48,959 bases of DNA from Clostridiales bacterium (GTDB lineage Bacteria; Bacillota; Clostridia; Oscillospirales; Oscillospiraceae). Of this stretch, positions 15,328 to 23,588 are shown piece by piece. Both the position numbers and the translations under genes were made by a program. The first letter of the stretch is position 1. Each line of letters starts with the position of its first letter. The DNA is taken from assembly GCA_004558025.1 (NCBI GenBank), contig SFEG01000012.1:1-48959 (forward strand), read 5' to 3'. The notes under the pieces are model-generated. The model was given only the letters and a program-made list of their open reading frames with translations. It made no database searches and was not told the origin of the DNA.

Positions 15328-16353
15328 ATGAAAGAAAAACTCAAGGGACTGCTGCTGTGTCTTGTTATCGCGGTCCCGGCCTGGCTGCTCGGACGGAAAT
15401 TCGCCGTCGTGGGCGGGCCTGTTATCTCGATCCTTCTCGGCATGATCGTCGGCCTGTTTCTGAAAAACCGCGCACCGTTCGAGGCAGGCATCAAATTCAC
15501 GTCCAAAAAGATACTCCAGTGGGCGGTCATCCTGCTCGGCTTCGGCATGAACCTCGCGGTCATCGGCCGCACGGGCGTGCAGTCGCTGCCCATTATCCTG
15601 AGCACGATCACGACCTCGCTGCTGGTCGCGTTTATCATGTGCAGGGCGCTGAAGATACCCTCGAAGATATCAACGCTCATCGGCGTGGGCTCGTCTATCT
15701 GCGGCGGCTCCGCCATCGCGGCAACAGCTCCCGTCATAGACGCGAGCGACGAGGAGGTCGCGCAGGCAATATCGGTCATATTTTTCTATAACGTCATCGC
15801 AGCGCTCATCTTCCCGCTCATGGGTACGCTCATCGGCTTTTCCACCACCTCCGGCGAGGCCTTCGGCATCTTCGCGGGCACGGCCGTGAACGACACATCC
15901 TCCGTCACCGCCGCCGCCTCGACCTGGGACAGCATGTGGGGTCTGGGTACGCAGACGCTGGATAAGGCCGTCACCGTCAAGCTCACGCGAACGCTCGCCA
16001 TCATCCCCATCACTCTCGTGCTCGCGCTCATCAGGTCGAAAAAATCGGCCGGAGAGTCGGGCAAAAAGGTCAGCATAAAGAGCGTTTTCCCGATGTTCAT
16101 CCTCTACTTTATCCTCGCCTCGGTCGTCACGACCATGGCGCAGTCGCTGGGCGTCGACGCAAGCGTTTTTACGCCGTTCAAGGAGCTGAGCAAGTTCATG
16201 ATAGTCCTGGCCATGGCGGCCATCGGCCTGAACACGAACCCCGTCAAGCTCATAAAAACCGGCGGCAAGCCCCTGCTTCTGGGCTTCTGCTGCTGGCTTG
16301 GCATAACGGGCGTCGCCATCGCGATGCAGCACGTTCTGGGGCTCATCGCATGA
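15328..16353 (+). CDS. YeiH/UPF0324 family transporter
   Basis: 341 residues, about ten transmembrane helices. It matches the YeiH (UPF0324) family: GGPVISILLGMIVG, QWAVILLGFGMNL, the central GVGSSICGGSAIAATAPVI motif and GIFAGTAVNDTSSVTAAAS. The family is annotated as putative sulfate exporters, but the substrate is not well established. It starts 17 bp after the DUF1294 gene with AGAAAGAAG upstream, and overlaps the hydrolase gene (ATGA). Confidence 0.9.
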   Translation: MKEKLKGLLLCLVIAVPAWLLGRKFAVVGGPVISILLGMIVGLFLKNRAPFEAGIKFTSKKILQWAVILLGFGMNLAVIGRTGVQSLPIILSTITTSLLVAFIMCRALKIPSKISTLIGVGSSICGGSAIAATAPVIDASDEEVAQAISVIFFYNVIAALIFPLMGTLIGFSTTSGEAFGIFAGTAVNDTSSVTAAASTWDSMWGLGTQTLDKAVTVKLTRTLAIIPITLVLALIRSKKSAGESGKKVSIKSVFPMFILYFILASVVTTMAQSLGVDASVFTPFKELSKFMIVLAMAAIGLNTNPVKLIKTGGKPLLLGFCCWLGITGVAIAMQHVLGLIA

Positions 16354-17288
16354 AGCTTTTGATAGCAATTCCCGCCGCCGCGGGCGCTCTGGCGCTCGCG
16401 GTGTCATATATAGCGGTGTTTTTCGGCTGCCGCGTTCCGCCGCGCAGGGAAGAGGACGTCTTTTATATGCCCGATGACGAGCAGTATAATCCTTACCGCG
16501 AGCAGTCGGAAAAAATGATACGCGCAGCGCTCGCCGTTCCATACGAGGATGTTTTCATCACATCCTTCGACGGTCTGCGCCTTCACGCGAAGCTCTATGC
16601 CGCGGCAGACCCCAAAGCGCCGGTGCAGATAATGATGCACGGCTACAAAAGCGCGGCCGAGCGCGATTTCTGCGGCGGACTGCGCGAGGGGCTCGACGGC
16701 GGCTTCAACGTCCTGCTCGTCGATCAGCGCGCCCACGGCGAGAGCGGAGGAAAGTACCTCTCCTTCGGCGTGAATGAGCGCTTTGACTGCCTTTACTGGG
16801 CAAACTACGCCGCCGGGCGCTTCGGCGATGACGTGAAGATCTACCTCTACGGTATCTCCATGGGCGCGGCTACGGTGCTCATGGCGGCCGATCTGCCGCT
16901 TCCCAAGGGCGTTTGCGGCATCGTCGCCGACTGCGGCTATACCTCGCCGAGGGATATAATCCTCTCCGTTCTGCGCGAGCATCACGTTCCGGCCGCTCGG
17001 CTCATCTTCGCGCTCGCGCGCCTCGGCGCAAGACTTTTCTGCGGCTTTGACCTGAGCTCCGCCTCCGCGCCCGACGCTTTGCGCCGCAGCACGATCCCCG
17101 TGCTCTTCATCCATGGCGATGACGACCGCTTCGTGCCCTGCCGCATGAGCCGCGAAAACTACGAGGCAAGCGCGGCGCAGTATAAGCGCCTGCTCATCGT
17201 TCCCCACGCCGGCCACGGCCTGAGCTACATGCTCGACCGCGAGGCATACCTAACCGCCCTCCATGAATTTTTAAGACCGCTGTCTTGA
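16350..17288 (+). CDS. Membrane-anchored alpha/beta hydrolase
   Basis: 312 residues. The N-terminal hydrophobic helix (residues ~3-26) looks like a membrane anchor. The hydrolase fold follows: oxyanion region MMHGYKSA, strand VLLVDQRAHGES, nucleophile elbow GISMGA (Ser about residue 172), acid loop HGDDDRFVP and catalytic His in PHAGHG. Close to bacterial lysophospholipase/esterase-like proteins of the YqkD/FrsA-like type; the substrate is unknown. It is the last gene of the operon, followed by a strong terminator. Confidence 0.88.
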   Translation: MKLLIAIPAAAGALALAVSYIAVFFGCRVPPRREEDVFYMPDDEQYNPYREQSEKMIRAALAVPYEDVFITSFDGLRLHAKLYAAADPKAPVQIMMHGYKSAAERDFCGGLREGLDGGFNVLLVDQRAHGESGGKYLSFGVNERFDCLYWANYAAGRFGDDVKIYLYGISMGAATVLMAADLPLPKGVCGIVADCGYTSPRDIILSVLREHHVPAARLIFALARLGARLFCGFDLSSASAPDALRRSTIPVLFIHGDDDRFVPCRMSRENYEASAAQYKRLLIVPHAGHGLSYMLDREAYLTALHEFLRPLS

Positions 17289-17314
17289 CCTCGGCGAGCG
17301 GACAGCAGATAGCC

Positions 17315-17353
17315 AAAAGAGAGTGCAGATTTTTGATCTGCACTCTCTTTTTT
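17315..17353. terminator. Intrinsic terminator of the GAGTGCAGA family
   Basis: A 13-bp perfect stem AGAGAGTGCAGAT/ATCTGCACTCTCT (17318-17330 with 17336-17348), loop TTTTG, six T downstream and four A upstream. It ends the 10427-17288 operon. Its T-tract is directly joined to repeat copy 6. Confidence 0.93.
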
Positions 17354-17561
17354 AGAGGCGTTTTTACATTTTACCGATACAGTTGTTGCGATATCCCGAA
17401 CGGAGGGCGCGGAGGAAACCATGGGAAACGGTGCGGGCAAAGGCTTTGCACTAAATCAGCACAATCTTGCGTTACGCGAAACGCCGTGGTTTCTGCCGAT
17501 GTTCCGATACCGGGCAACCGCAATATGCGTATCCGTAGGTGCGTCAATGCGCCTCTAAAAA
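17348..17561. repeat. Intergenic palindromic element, copy 6 (full)
   Basis: Left end TTTTTTAGAGGCG in the terminator's T-tract; right end GTCAATGCGCCTCTAAAAA overlapping the stop codon of the histidine kinase. Arms TACCGATACAGTTGTTGCG and CGCAATATGCGTATCCGTAG. The inner part has a GGAAACC to GGTTTC pairing. Confidence 0.85.
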
Positions 17562-19204
17562 GCAAGGGTGATCGTCGTGCCTCTGTCGGGGGCGGAGACG
17601 ACGGAAATCCTCGCGTTGTGCAGCGCCGCGGCGTGCTTGACTATCGAAAGACCGAGACCCGTTCCGCCGACCTCCTTCGAGTGGCTCTTGTCGACGCGAT
17701 AGAAGCGCTCGAAAATGCGCTGCTGCTCCTCGGGCGGGATGCCGATGCCGTCATCCTCGACGGTCAGCAGCGTTTTTTTGCCCTCGCGGCGGACGTTCAC
17801 GCGGGCAAAGCCGCCGGGATGATTGTATTTTATCGCGTTCTCACAGAGATTGTGGACTATTGCGGCCAAAAGCTGCGGTATGCCGTTTATGACGGCGCTC
17901 TCGCCGGAGACCGTGAGCGTAACGCCGGCGTCCTCGGCGGCCTGTGAAAGATTACCGGCCTCACGCCGCGCGACGGAAAGAAGGTCGACGTCCTCGCGCT
18001 GCATGTCCTCCGCGCCCTCGTCCAGGTGCGAAAGCTTTATAATGTCCTCGATCAGAGCGATCATTCGCTTCGACTCGGACTGTATCTGGCTGAGAAAATG
18101 AGGCACATCCTCGGGCTTTACGATGCCGTTGGCCAAAAGCTCCGCGCAGCCGGATATGGTGTGCAGCGGCGATTTCAGCTCGTGCGAAACGTTGGCGGAG
18201 AACTCGCGCCGCAGCTGTTCGGCCTTTTCCTTTTCGGTCGTGTCGAGCATCAGAAGCGCGGCTCCCGCAACCCTGTCGCCGGAGGTGACGGGGCTTGCGT
18301 ACAGCCTGTAGCTCACGCCGCCGAGGGTGATGTGCGCCTCGCCGTGCTCGCCGCCGAGCGCTTTTTCGACCGTCTCGCGCAGCCGGGGCTCCTCGCTGAG
18401 TGCGCGGATGTCCTTTCCTATGCAGTAGCGGCCTATGTCCAGCGCCTTCGTCGCGGCCTTGTTTATGCTCAGGACGCTGCCCTGCTCGTTGAGAAGCACG
18501 AGCCCCTCGGTCATGCTGCCGGTCGCGGCGTCGAACTCGTCGCGGCGGCGGCGCAGCTCCTTTTCCTGCTCGCGCAGCTGATTCTGCTGGCTTTTGAGCT
18601 TGTCGGTCAGCGGGGCGAGCTCGGGGTATGTCTCGATCTTCTCGGCGTTATCGAGGCTCATCTCGTTTAAGGGCTTTACGATGCGCTTTGCCATGCGCGA
18701 GGCAAGAAGCAGCGACAGCAGAAGCGCAATAAGCGCGATGATGATGACCGGCTGTATCATGCCGAGGATAAGCGTCAGCGGCGTGTACTGCGTGTCGGAA
18801 ATGCGCACGACCGTGCCGTCGGACAGGCGGTCGGCCGAATAAATCTGGCGCTCCATGAGCGTTGTCGAGTAACGCATGCTCTCGCCGTGGCCGGTTTTGA
18901 GCGCCTGCCGGACCTCCTCGCGGTCGGCGTGGTTTTCCATGCCCGACTGCTCGGCCTGACTGTCGTACAGCACGGTGCCGTCGGCGGCGATCCAGGTCAG
19001 GCGGCAGCCGGAGATGTCCATATCGGAAAGGTAATCCTCGCCGGCGGCCTCGAGCCCTTGCGCGGCAAGATGCGTCTGCATATTCAGCTGATCGACCTGC
19101 TTATTTGAAAAGTATTCGTACAGTACGCCCGTTATCAGCACGAACGACGCCAGAAGTATGACGGCGGCGACCGTGAATATCGAGCGGAAGATGCGTTTTG
19201 TCAT
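17555..19204 (-). CDS. PhoR-like sensor histidine kinase
   Basis: 549 residues. Two membrane helices (residues ~8-30 and ~150-172) bracket an extracytoplasmic sensor domain. A HAMP/linker and coiled coil (~175-245), a PAS domain (~240-345), the phosphoacceptor motif FSANVSHELKSPL, an N-box NLCENAIKYN and G-boxes DDGIGIPPEEQQ and GGTGLGLSIV follow. This is the layout of PhoR/WalK-type kinases. The gene starts 3 bp after the response regulator, so the two are co-translated. No phosphate-uptake genes adjoin, so the signal (phosphate, envelope stress or other) is not known. The TAG stop is contributed by repeat copy 6. Confidence 0.93.
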   Translation of the reverse strand: MTKRIFRSIFTVAAVILLASFVLITGVLYEYFSNKQVDQLNMQTHLAAQGLEAAGEDYLSDMDISGCRLTWIAADGTVLYDSQAEQSGMENHADREEVRQALKTGHGESMRYSTTLMERQIYSADRLSDGTVVRISDTQYTPLTLILGMIQPVIIIALIALLLSLLLASRMAKRIVKPLNEMSLDNAEKIETYPELAPLTDKLKSQQNQLREQEKELRRRRDEFDAATGSMTEGLVLLNEQGSVLSINKAATKALDIGRYCIGKDIRALSEEPRLRETVEKALGGEHGEAHITLGGVSYRLYASPVTSGDRVAGAALLMLDTTEKEKAEQLRREFSANVSHELKSPLHTISGCAELLANGIVKPEDVPHFLSQIQSESKRMIALIEDIIKLSHLDEGAEDMQREDVDLLSVARREAGNLSQAAEDAGVTLTVSGESAVINGIPQLLAAIVHNLCENAIKYNHPGGFARVNVRREGKKTLLTVEDDGIGIPPEEQQRIFERFYRVDKSHSKEVGGTGLGLSIVKHAAALHNARISVVSAPDRGTTITLAF

Positions 19205-19207
19205 GCT

Positions 19208-19882
19208 CTACTCCTCCATTCGGTAGCCTACGCCGCGCACTGTGCGGATATACGCGCCGCACCGGCCGAGCTTCTGCCGCAGCGTGCCGACGTGAACGTC
19301 GACAGTGCGCGTTTCACCGAGAAAATCCTCGCACCACACGGCCGAGAGCAGCTGCTCGCGCGTAAACGCCCGGCCGGGGTTTGTCATGAAGATGTGCAGC
19401 AGCTCGTATTCCTTGAGCGTGAGCTGAACGCGCTGCCCGTCGGCGGTCACGGTGTGCTCCGAGAGGTTCATCTCGAGCCCGCCGATGCGAACGAGCTGCG
19501 GCTTTGTATCCGCCGCCTTTCCGCTGCGGCGCAGCACCGCGCGCACACGCGAGGCCATCTCCATCATGCCGAAGGGCTTTGCAAGATAGTCGTCCGCGCC
19601 GAGGTCGAGGCCGATGACCTTGTCATACTCGTTGCCCTTGGCCGTTGCCATGATGACCGGCACGTCGGCCGTGCGCGGATCGGCCTTCAGGCGCTTGAGT
19701 ATGGAAATGCCGTCCTCGCCCGGAAGCATTATATCGAGCATTATGAGCTCGGGCACGGTGTCCGCGAGCGCCGAGTAAAATTCCTTTGCGCTGCCGAAGC
19801 CCGTGGCCCGGAAGCCGGAGGCGTTGAGCGTGTATATCATAAGATCTCTGATGCCCGCGTCGTCTTCAACGCAAAATATCAT
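19208..19882 (-). CDS. PhoB/OmpR-type response regulator
   Basis: 224 residues from the ATG at 19880-19882 (MIFCVEDDAG), chosen because GAGGT is 7 bp upstream; the ATG at 19888 is only one base from it. Receiver domain with acidic pair EDD, phosphoacceptor Asp in LIMLDIMLPGEDG (~residue 51), Thr in MATAKG and Lys in LAKPFG. The C-terminal winged helix (LTLKEYELLHIFMTNPGR, TVDVHVGTLRQKLG, RTVRGVGYRM) is of the OmpR/PhoB class. It is the transcription partner of the downstream kinase. Confidence 0.95.
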   Translation of the reverse strand: MIFCVEDDAGIRDLMIYTLNASGFRATGFGSAKEFYSALADTVPELIMLDIMLPGEDGISILKRLKADPRTADVPVIMATAKGNEYDKVIGLDLGADDYLAKPFGMMEMASRVRAVLRRSGKAADTKPQLVRIGGLEMNLSEHTVTADGQRVQLTLKEYELLHIFMTNPGRAFTREQLLSAVWCEDFLGETRTVDVHVGTLRQKLGRCGAYIRTVRGVGYRMEE

Positions 19883-19960
19883 TGTCATTACCTCGCTTTG
19901 CCTTAATTTTATATGTAAAGCGTAATGTAAAATAGCGCCCGAATGTAAAGTTGGTGTAAA

Positions 19961-20135
19961 ATCAGAGGCGCATTGGCGCACATACAGATACATTTCTTGC
20001 GTCAGCCCGACCGGTGAGTACGGATAAAACCGCAGCAGTGTTGGGGCGCGTCAGTTTCACGGTTTTCTTCGCGCTCTCGATACCGGGCAGCCGCAATCAC
20101 CGTATCCGCACAATGTCCGTGCGCCTCTAAAAAAA
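19961..20135. repeat. Intergenic palindromic element, copy 7 (full)
   Basis: Left end ATCAGAGGCGCATTGGCG (without a T-tract), right end CCGTGCGCCTCTAAAAAAA. Arms CATACAGATACATTTCTTGCG and GCAATCACCGTATCCGC. The right A-run is shared with the wecB terminator. It separates the two-component genes from wecB. Confidence 0.85.
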
Positions 20136-20157
20136 CGGGCGAGCAGGGCTCGCCCGT
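20129..20157 (-). terminator. Intrinsic terminator of wecB
   Basis: A 10-bp perfect stem ACGGGCGAGC/GCTCGCCCGT (20135-20144 with 20148-20157), loop AGG. In the minus direction it is followed by seven T, which are at the same time the terminal T-run of repeat copy 7. Confidence 0.88.
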
Positions 20158-20161
20158 ATAT

Positions 20162-21310
20162 TTAGCGCGTTACTGAAAATTCGGAGGGTCTGTCCTCACG
20201 CAGGCCGAAGGAGAACTCTATCGCGTCGGCGATGCGCTCGCAGGCGTGCCCGTCGCCGTAGGGGTTGACGGCGTGCGCCATGCGCTGATACATCTCGCCC
20301 CCCGTGAGAAGCTCGTCTGCATCGCGGATGATATCCGCGCGCTCAACGCCCGTGAGCTTGACGGTGCCCGCCGCGACGGCCTCGGGGCGCTCGGTTTCCC
20401 TTCGCAGGACAAGCACGGGCTTACCCAGCGAGGGCGCCTCCTCCTGAATGCCGCCGGAGTCAGTCATGACCATGTAGCTTGCGCTCATGAGCCTGTGCAT
20501 ATCCATCGCGTCCAGGGGCTCTATGAGGCGGACGTTTTCAAGGTCTGCAAGCTGCTCGCGCGCAGCGCTTCTCACGATCGGCGACATGTGCACGGGGTAG
20601 ACCACCTCTATCTCCGGGTGCGTGAGCGCGACCTCGCGGACGGCGGAGAAGATGTTTTTCATCGGCTCACCGTAATTTTCCCTACGGTGGCAGGTCATTG
20701 CGACGACCTTTTTGGAAAAGTCGATATCTTTAAGCTCGGGCGATGTAAAGCCGCCGTCGCCGACGGTGTATCGCATCGCGTCGATGACGGTGTTGCCGGT
20801 GACGAAAATGTCGCCGGTGACGGCCTCGGCGCGGAGGTTTTCGGCATTTTTCGACGTCGGCGCGAAGTGCAGCGTCGCAAGGCGGCCGACGAGACAGCGG
20901 TTCATCTCCTCTGGGAAGGGGCTGTATCGGTCATAGGTGCGCAGACCTGCCTCGACGTGGCCGACGGGGATCTTCGCGTAAAATGCAGCCAGCGCGGCGG
21001 AAAAGGTCGTGCTCGTGTCGCCATGGACGAGGACGAGATCGGGCTCAAATTCGGCAAAGCAGCCCTCAAGCCCCTTGAGCGCCTTGACGGTGACGTCGGT
21101 GAGGGTCTGATTTTTTCCCATGATGTTGAGGTCGGCATCGGCCGTAAGGCCGAAGCAGTTCATGACGGAATCGAGCATCTCGCGGTGCTGTGCGGTGACG
21201 CAGATGAGACTTTCGATGCTCTCGCGGCGCCGGAGCTCCAGCGCGAGCGGCGCCATTTTTATCGCCTCCGGGCGAGTCCCGAAAACGGACATGACCTTGA
21301 GCTTATTCAT
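20162..21310 (-). CDS. wecB: UDP-N-acetylglucosamine 2-epimerase (non-hydrolysing)
   Basis: 382 residues from MNKLKVMSVFGTRPEAIK at 21310; the frame is open further upstream but this is the family start. It interconverts UDP-GlcNAc and UDP-ManNAc. Motifs: FGTRPEAIKMAPL, HGDTSTTFSAALAA, HVEAGLRTYD, TCHRREN, PVHMSP, DSGGIQEEAPSLGKPVLVLR. The ATG lies within the end of the tagO-like gene (8-base overlap), so the two are translationally coupled. UDP-ManNAc is the precursor of teichoic-type and SLH-binding secondary wall polymers, which fits the neighbouring GlcNAc-1-P transferase. The gene name mnaA would be equally valid. Confidence 0.95.
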   Translation of the reverse strand: MNKLKVMSVFGTRPEAIKMAPLALELRRRESIESLICVTAQHREMLDSVMNCFGLTADADLNIMGKNQTLTDVTVKALKGLEGCFAEFEPDLVLVHGDTSTTFSAALAAFYAKIPVGHVEAGLRTYDRYSPFPEEMNRCLVGRLATLHFAPTSKNAENLRAEAVTGDIFVTGNTVIDAMRYTVGDGGFTSPELKDIDFSKKVVAMTCHRRENYGEPMKNIFSAVREVALTHPEIEVVYPVHMSPIVRSAAREQLADLENVRLIEPLDAMDMHRLMSASYMVMTDSGGIQEEAPSLGKPVLVLRRETERPEAVAAGTVKLTGVERADIIRDADELLTGGEMYQRMAHAVNPYGDGHACERIADAIEFSFGLREDRPSEFSVTR

Positions 21311-22418
21311 TTGCTTCACCGTCCTTTCCCTCTTCATCCGCCGGCTTTTCATGCGGCAGGGGGTGAATATTGTTATTGTGCCTGAACACGAACAGCCACA
21401 CGCACACGGCGATGGCAAAGGCGATGAGCGCAACGATGATGCGCACGATGCCCGTCGAGGTCAGAAGCACCGCCGCGAGACCGAGAATGGCCGAAACCGC
21501 GTACAGCACGGCGACGGCCTGCTTCTGGTTAAGGCCCATGTCCAGCAGCTTGTGGTGGAAATGTCCCCTGTCGGCATGGAAGGGGCTCTGCCCGTGCAGG
21601 ATGCGGCGCGTGAAGGCAAATATCGTGTCCGAAAGCGGAACGGCCAGCGCGAGCACCGGCAGAACGAAGGTGACGATAGCGTAAAACTTAAACATGCCGA
21701 TGACGGACACCGTTGCAAGGACGTAGCCCAGAAGCAGCGCGCCGGTATCGCCCATGAATATCTTCGCGGGGTTTAAATTATAAGGTATAAAACCGAGGCA
21801 GCCGCCGACGAGTGCGGCGAGGATCACAGCGACGTTTATGTTTGCGTCCGAAACGAGGAGCGACACGACAAGCATCGTCATCGACGCTATCGCCGAAACG
21901 CCGCAGGCAAGGCCGTCAAGCCCGTCGATGAGGTTAACGGAGTTCGTTACGCCGACTATCCACAGCACTGTCACGGGAACGGCGAGAATGCCGATGGTGA
22001 CGGCCTGCTCGCTGGTTATCAGGAGGGGATTCGACACGACGTTTATGATAACGCCGGACAAAACCGCGATGACTGCCGCGACTATCTGCACGCAGAACTT
22101 GAGCCAGGCGTTTAAGTTCATCACGTCGTCGATGGCGCCGACAACGACGATGAGGATAGCGCCCAAAAGTATACCGCGCACCTGCGGCGTGATGTTTGCA
22201 AACAGCAGAACGGACAGCAGGAAGCCGAGGAATATCGCAAGTCCGCCCATGCGGGGTATCGGGTGACTGTGTATATGGCGCTTTTTGTCCGGAATGTCGA
22301 TCGCGCCGACCTTCTTGGCAAAGGAGCTGACAACGGGCGTCGCGGCAAAGGAAATGACGAACGCGACGGCAAGCGCGAGCAATATGTTCTTCCAGACGTC
22401 AAAACTGAGATCTATCAT
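21303..22418 (-). CDS. tagO: Undecaprenyl-phosphate GlcNAc-1-phosphate transferase (TagO/WecA family)
   Basis: 371 residues, about eleven transmembrane helices. It transfers GlcNAc-1-phosphate from UDP-GlcNAc to undecaprenyl phosphate, the first membrane step of wall glycopolymer synthesis. Motifs: PRMGGLAIFLGF, the acidic GAIDDVMNL, TNSVNLIDGLDGL, the FMGDTGALLLGY catalytic loop and the HADRGHFHHKLLDMG His-rich loop. It starts 8 bp after GGAG and is coupled to wecB. Whether the polymer is teichoic acid or a pyruvylated secondary polymer cannot be read from this gene alone. Confidence 0.92.
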   Translation of the reverse strand: MIDLSFDVWKNILLALAVAFVISFAATPVVSSFAKKVGAIDIPDKKRHIHSHPIPRMGGLAIFLGFLLSVLLFANITPQVRGILLGAILIVVVGAIDDVMNLNAWLKFCVQIVAAVIAVLSGVIINVVSNPLLITSEQAVTIGILAVPVTVLWIVGVTNSVNLIDGLDGLACGVSAIASMTMLVVSLLVSDANINVAVILAALVGGCLGFIPYNLNPAKIFMGDTGALLLGYVLATVSVIGMFKFYAIVTFVLPVLALAVPLSDTIFAFTRRILHGQSPFHADRGHFHHKLLDMGLNQKQAVAVLYAVSAILGLAAVLLTSTGIVRIIVALIAFAIAVCVWLFVFRHNNNIHPLPHEKPADEEGKDGEANE

Positions 22419-22454
22419 ATCTGTATCTCCGGGATTTGAATGAAAATATTGAGT

Positions 22455-23465
22455 TTAAAAAGGCTTTTCGACGAGGCCGACCTTTTTGTAGACCTTGCGG
22501 AGGGTCTTGCGGGCGATGAAGCTTGCCTTCTGCGCGCCCTCGGTGTAAACGCTGCACAGGTACGCCTTGTCATTGAGCAGGCGCGTGGCCTCCTCGCGTA
22601 TGGGGCGCAGAGTCTCGATGACGGCGTCGCCGACGGCGGGCTTGAACACGCCGTAGCCGCAGCCGGCAAATTCCTTTTCTATCTCCTCAAAGCTCTTGCC
22701 GGTGACGGCGGAGTAGATGTTCATGAGGTTTGAAACGCCGGGCTTATTGGCCTGATCGAAGCGCACGCAGTTTTCCGTGTCGGAGTCGGTTATCGCGCGC
22801 TTGAATTTTCTCGCTATATCCTCGGGCTTTTCCATAAGGAAAACGCAGCCGTTGGGATCGGACTTGCTCATCTTCGAGGTCGGATTGCCGAGACCCATGA
22901 CGCGTGCTCCGGCCTTGGGAACGTAGGCCTCGGGCACCTTGAAGGTCTCGCCGTAGATGTTGTTAAAGCGCACGGCGATATCGCGCGTCAATTCGCAGTG
23001 CTGGCGCTGATCCTCGCCGACGGGAACGTAATCGGCCTGATACAGCAGGATATCGGCCGCCATGAGGCTTGGATAGGTGAAAAGGCCGCCGTTTATGTTG
23101 TCGGCATTCTTTGCGCACTTATCCTTAAACTGCGTCATGCGGCTGAGTTCTCCGAACATGGTATAGCAATTGAGTATCCAGCCGAGCTCGGCGTGCTCGT
23201 GCACATGGCTTTGCAGAAACAGGACGTTCTTCTCCGGATCTATGCCGCAGGCGATGTACTGCGCAAGCTGCTCGAGGCTGCGGCGGCGAAGCATTTTGGG
23301 ATCCTGGCGCACCGTGAGCGTGTGCAGGTCTGCCATGAAGTAATAGCAGTCAAACTCCTCTGCTCTCGCTCCCCAGTTTTTCACCGCTCCGAGGTAGTTT
23401 CCGAGGTGCAGATCGCCCGAGGGCTGGATGCCCGACAGCATTATTTTCTTTTTTATCTCTTCCAT
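22455..23465 (-). CDS. trpS: Tryptophanyl-tRNA synthetase
   Basis: 336 residues, class I synthetase of normal bacterial length. It charges tRNA-Trp. The N-terminal MLSGIQPSGDLHLGNYLG contains the HIGH-type site (here HLGN), and MSKSDPNG supplies the KMSKS loop (~residue 203). Start ATG after AGGAG. Transcribed divergently from gltX with overlapping promoters. No T-box leader is present: the -10 box is about 43 bp from the start codon. Confidence 0.96.
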   Translation of the reverse strand: MEEIKKKIMLSGIQPSGDLHLGNYLGAVKNWGARAEEFDCYYFMADLHTLTVRQDPKMLRRRSLEQLAQYIACGIDPEKNVLFLQSHVHEHAELGWILNCYTMFGELSRMTQFKDKCAKNADNINGGLFTYPSLMAADILLYQADYVPVGEDQRQHCELTRDIAVRFNNIYGETFKVPEAYVPKAGARVMGLGNPTSKMSKSDPNGCVFLMEKPEDIARKFKRAITDSDTENCVRFDQANKPGVSNLMNIYSAVTGKSFEEIEKEFAGCGYGVFKPAVGDAVIETLRPIREEATRLLNDKAYLCSVYTEGAQKASFIARKTLRKVYKKVGLVEKPF

Positions 23466-23507
23466 TTTTGTTATCTCCTAAATTTAAAGCCAATAAATCA
23501 ATTTAAC

Positions 23508-23558
23508 ATTGTATCATTTTACTTCTCACTTGACAACCGCCAAAAAGCATTTTACACT
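23508..23558. promoter_or_regulatory. Back-to-back promoters of trpS (minus) and gltX (plus) sharing the -35 region
   Basis: Plus: -35 TTGACA (23530-23535), 17-bp spacer, -10 TACACT (23553-23558). Minus: -35 TTGTCA (complement of 23531-23536), 17-bp spacer, -10 TACAAT (complement of 23508-23513). The two -35 boxes overlap by five base pairs, so the two genes probably compete for polymerase. Confidence 0.8.
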
Positions 23559-23588
23559 GTTTGTATCTATGTTTCGGAGGAATTATTT

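Noticed and set aside
17555..19882. Naming the two-component pair phoPR with a phosphate regulon
   Set aside because: Domain layout fits, but no pst, phoU or phosphatase genes adjoin, so the signal cannot be assigned.
22998..23588. Upstream extension of the gltX reading frame
   Set aside because: It runs antisense through trpS. The ATG at 23589 has a strong ribosome site and begins just before the conserved synthetase core.
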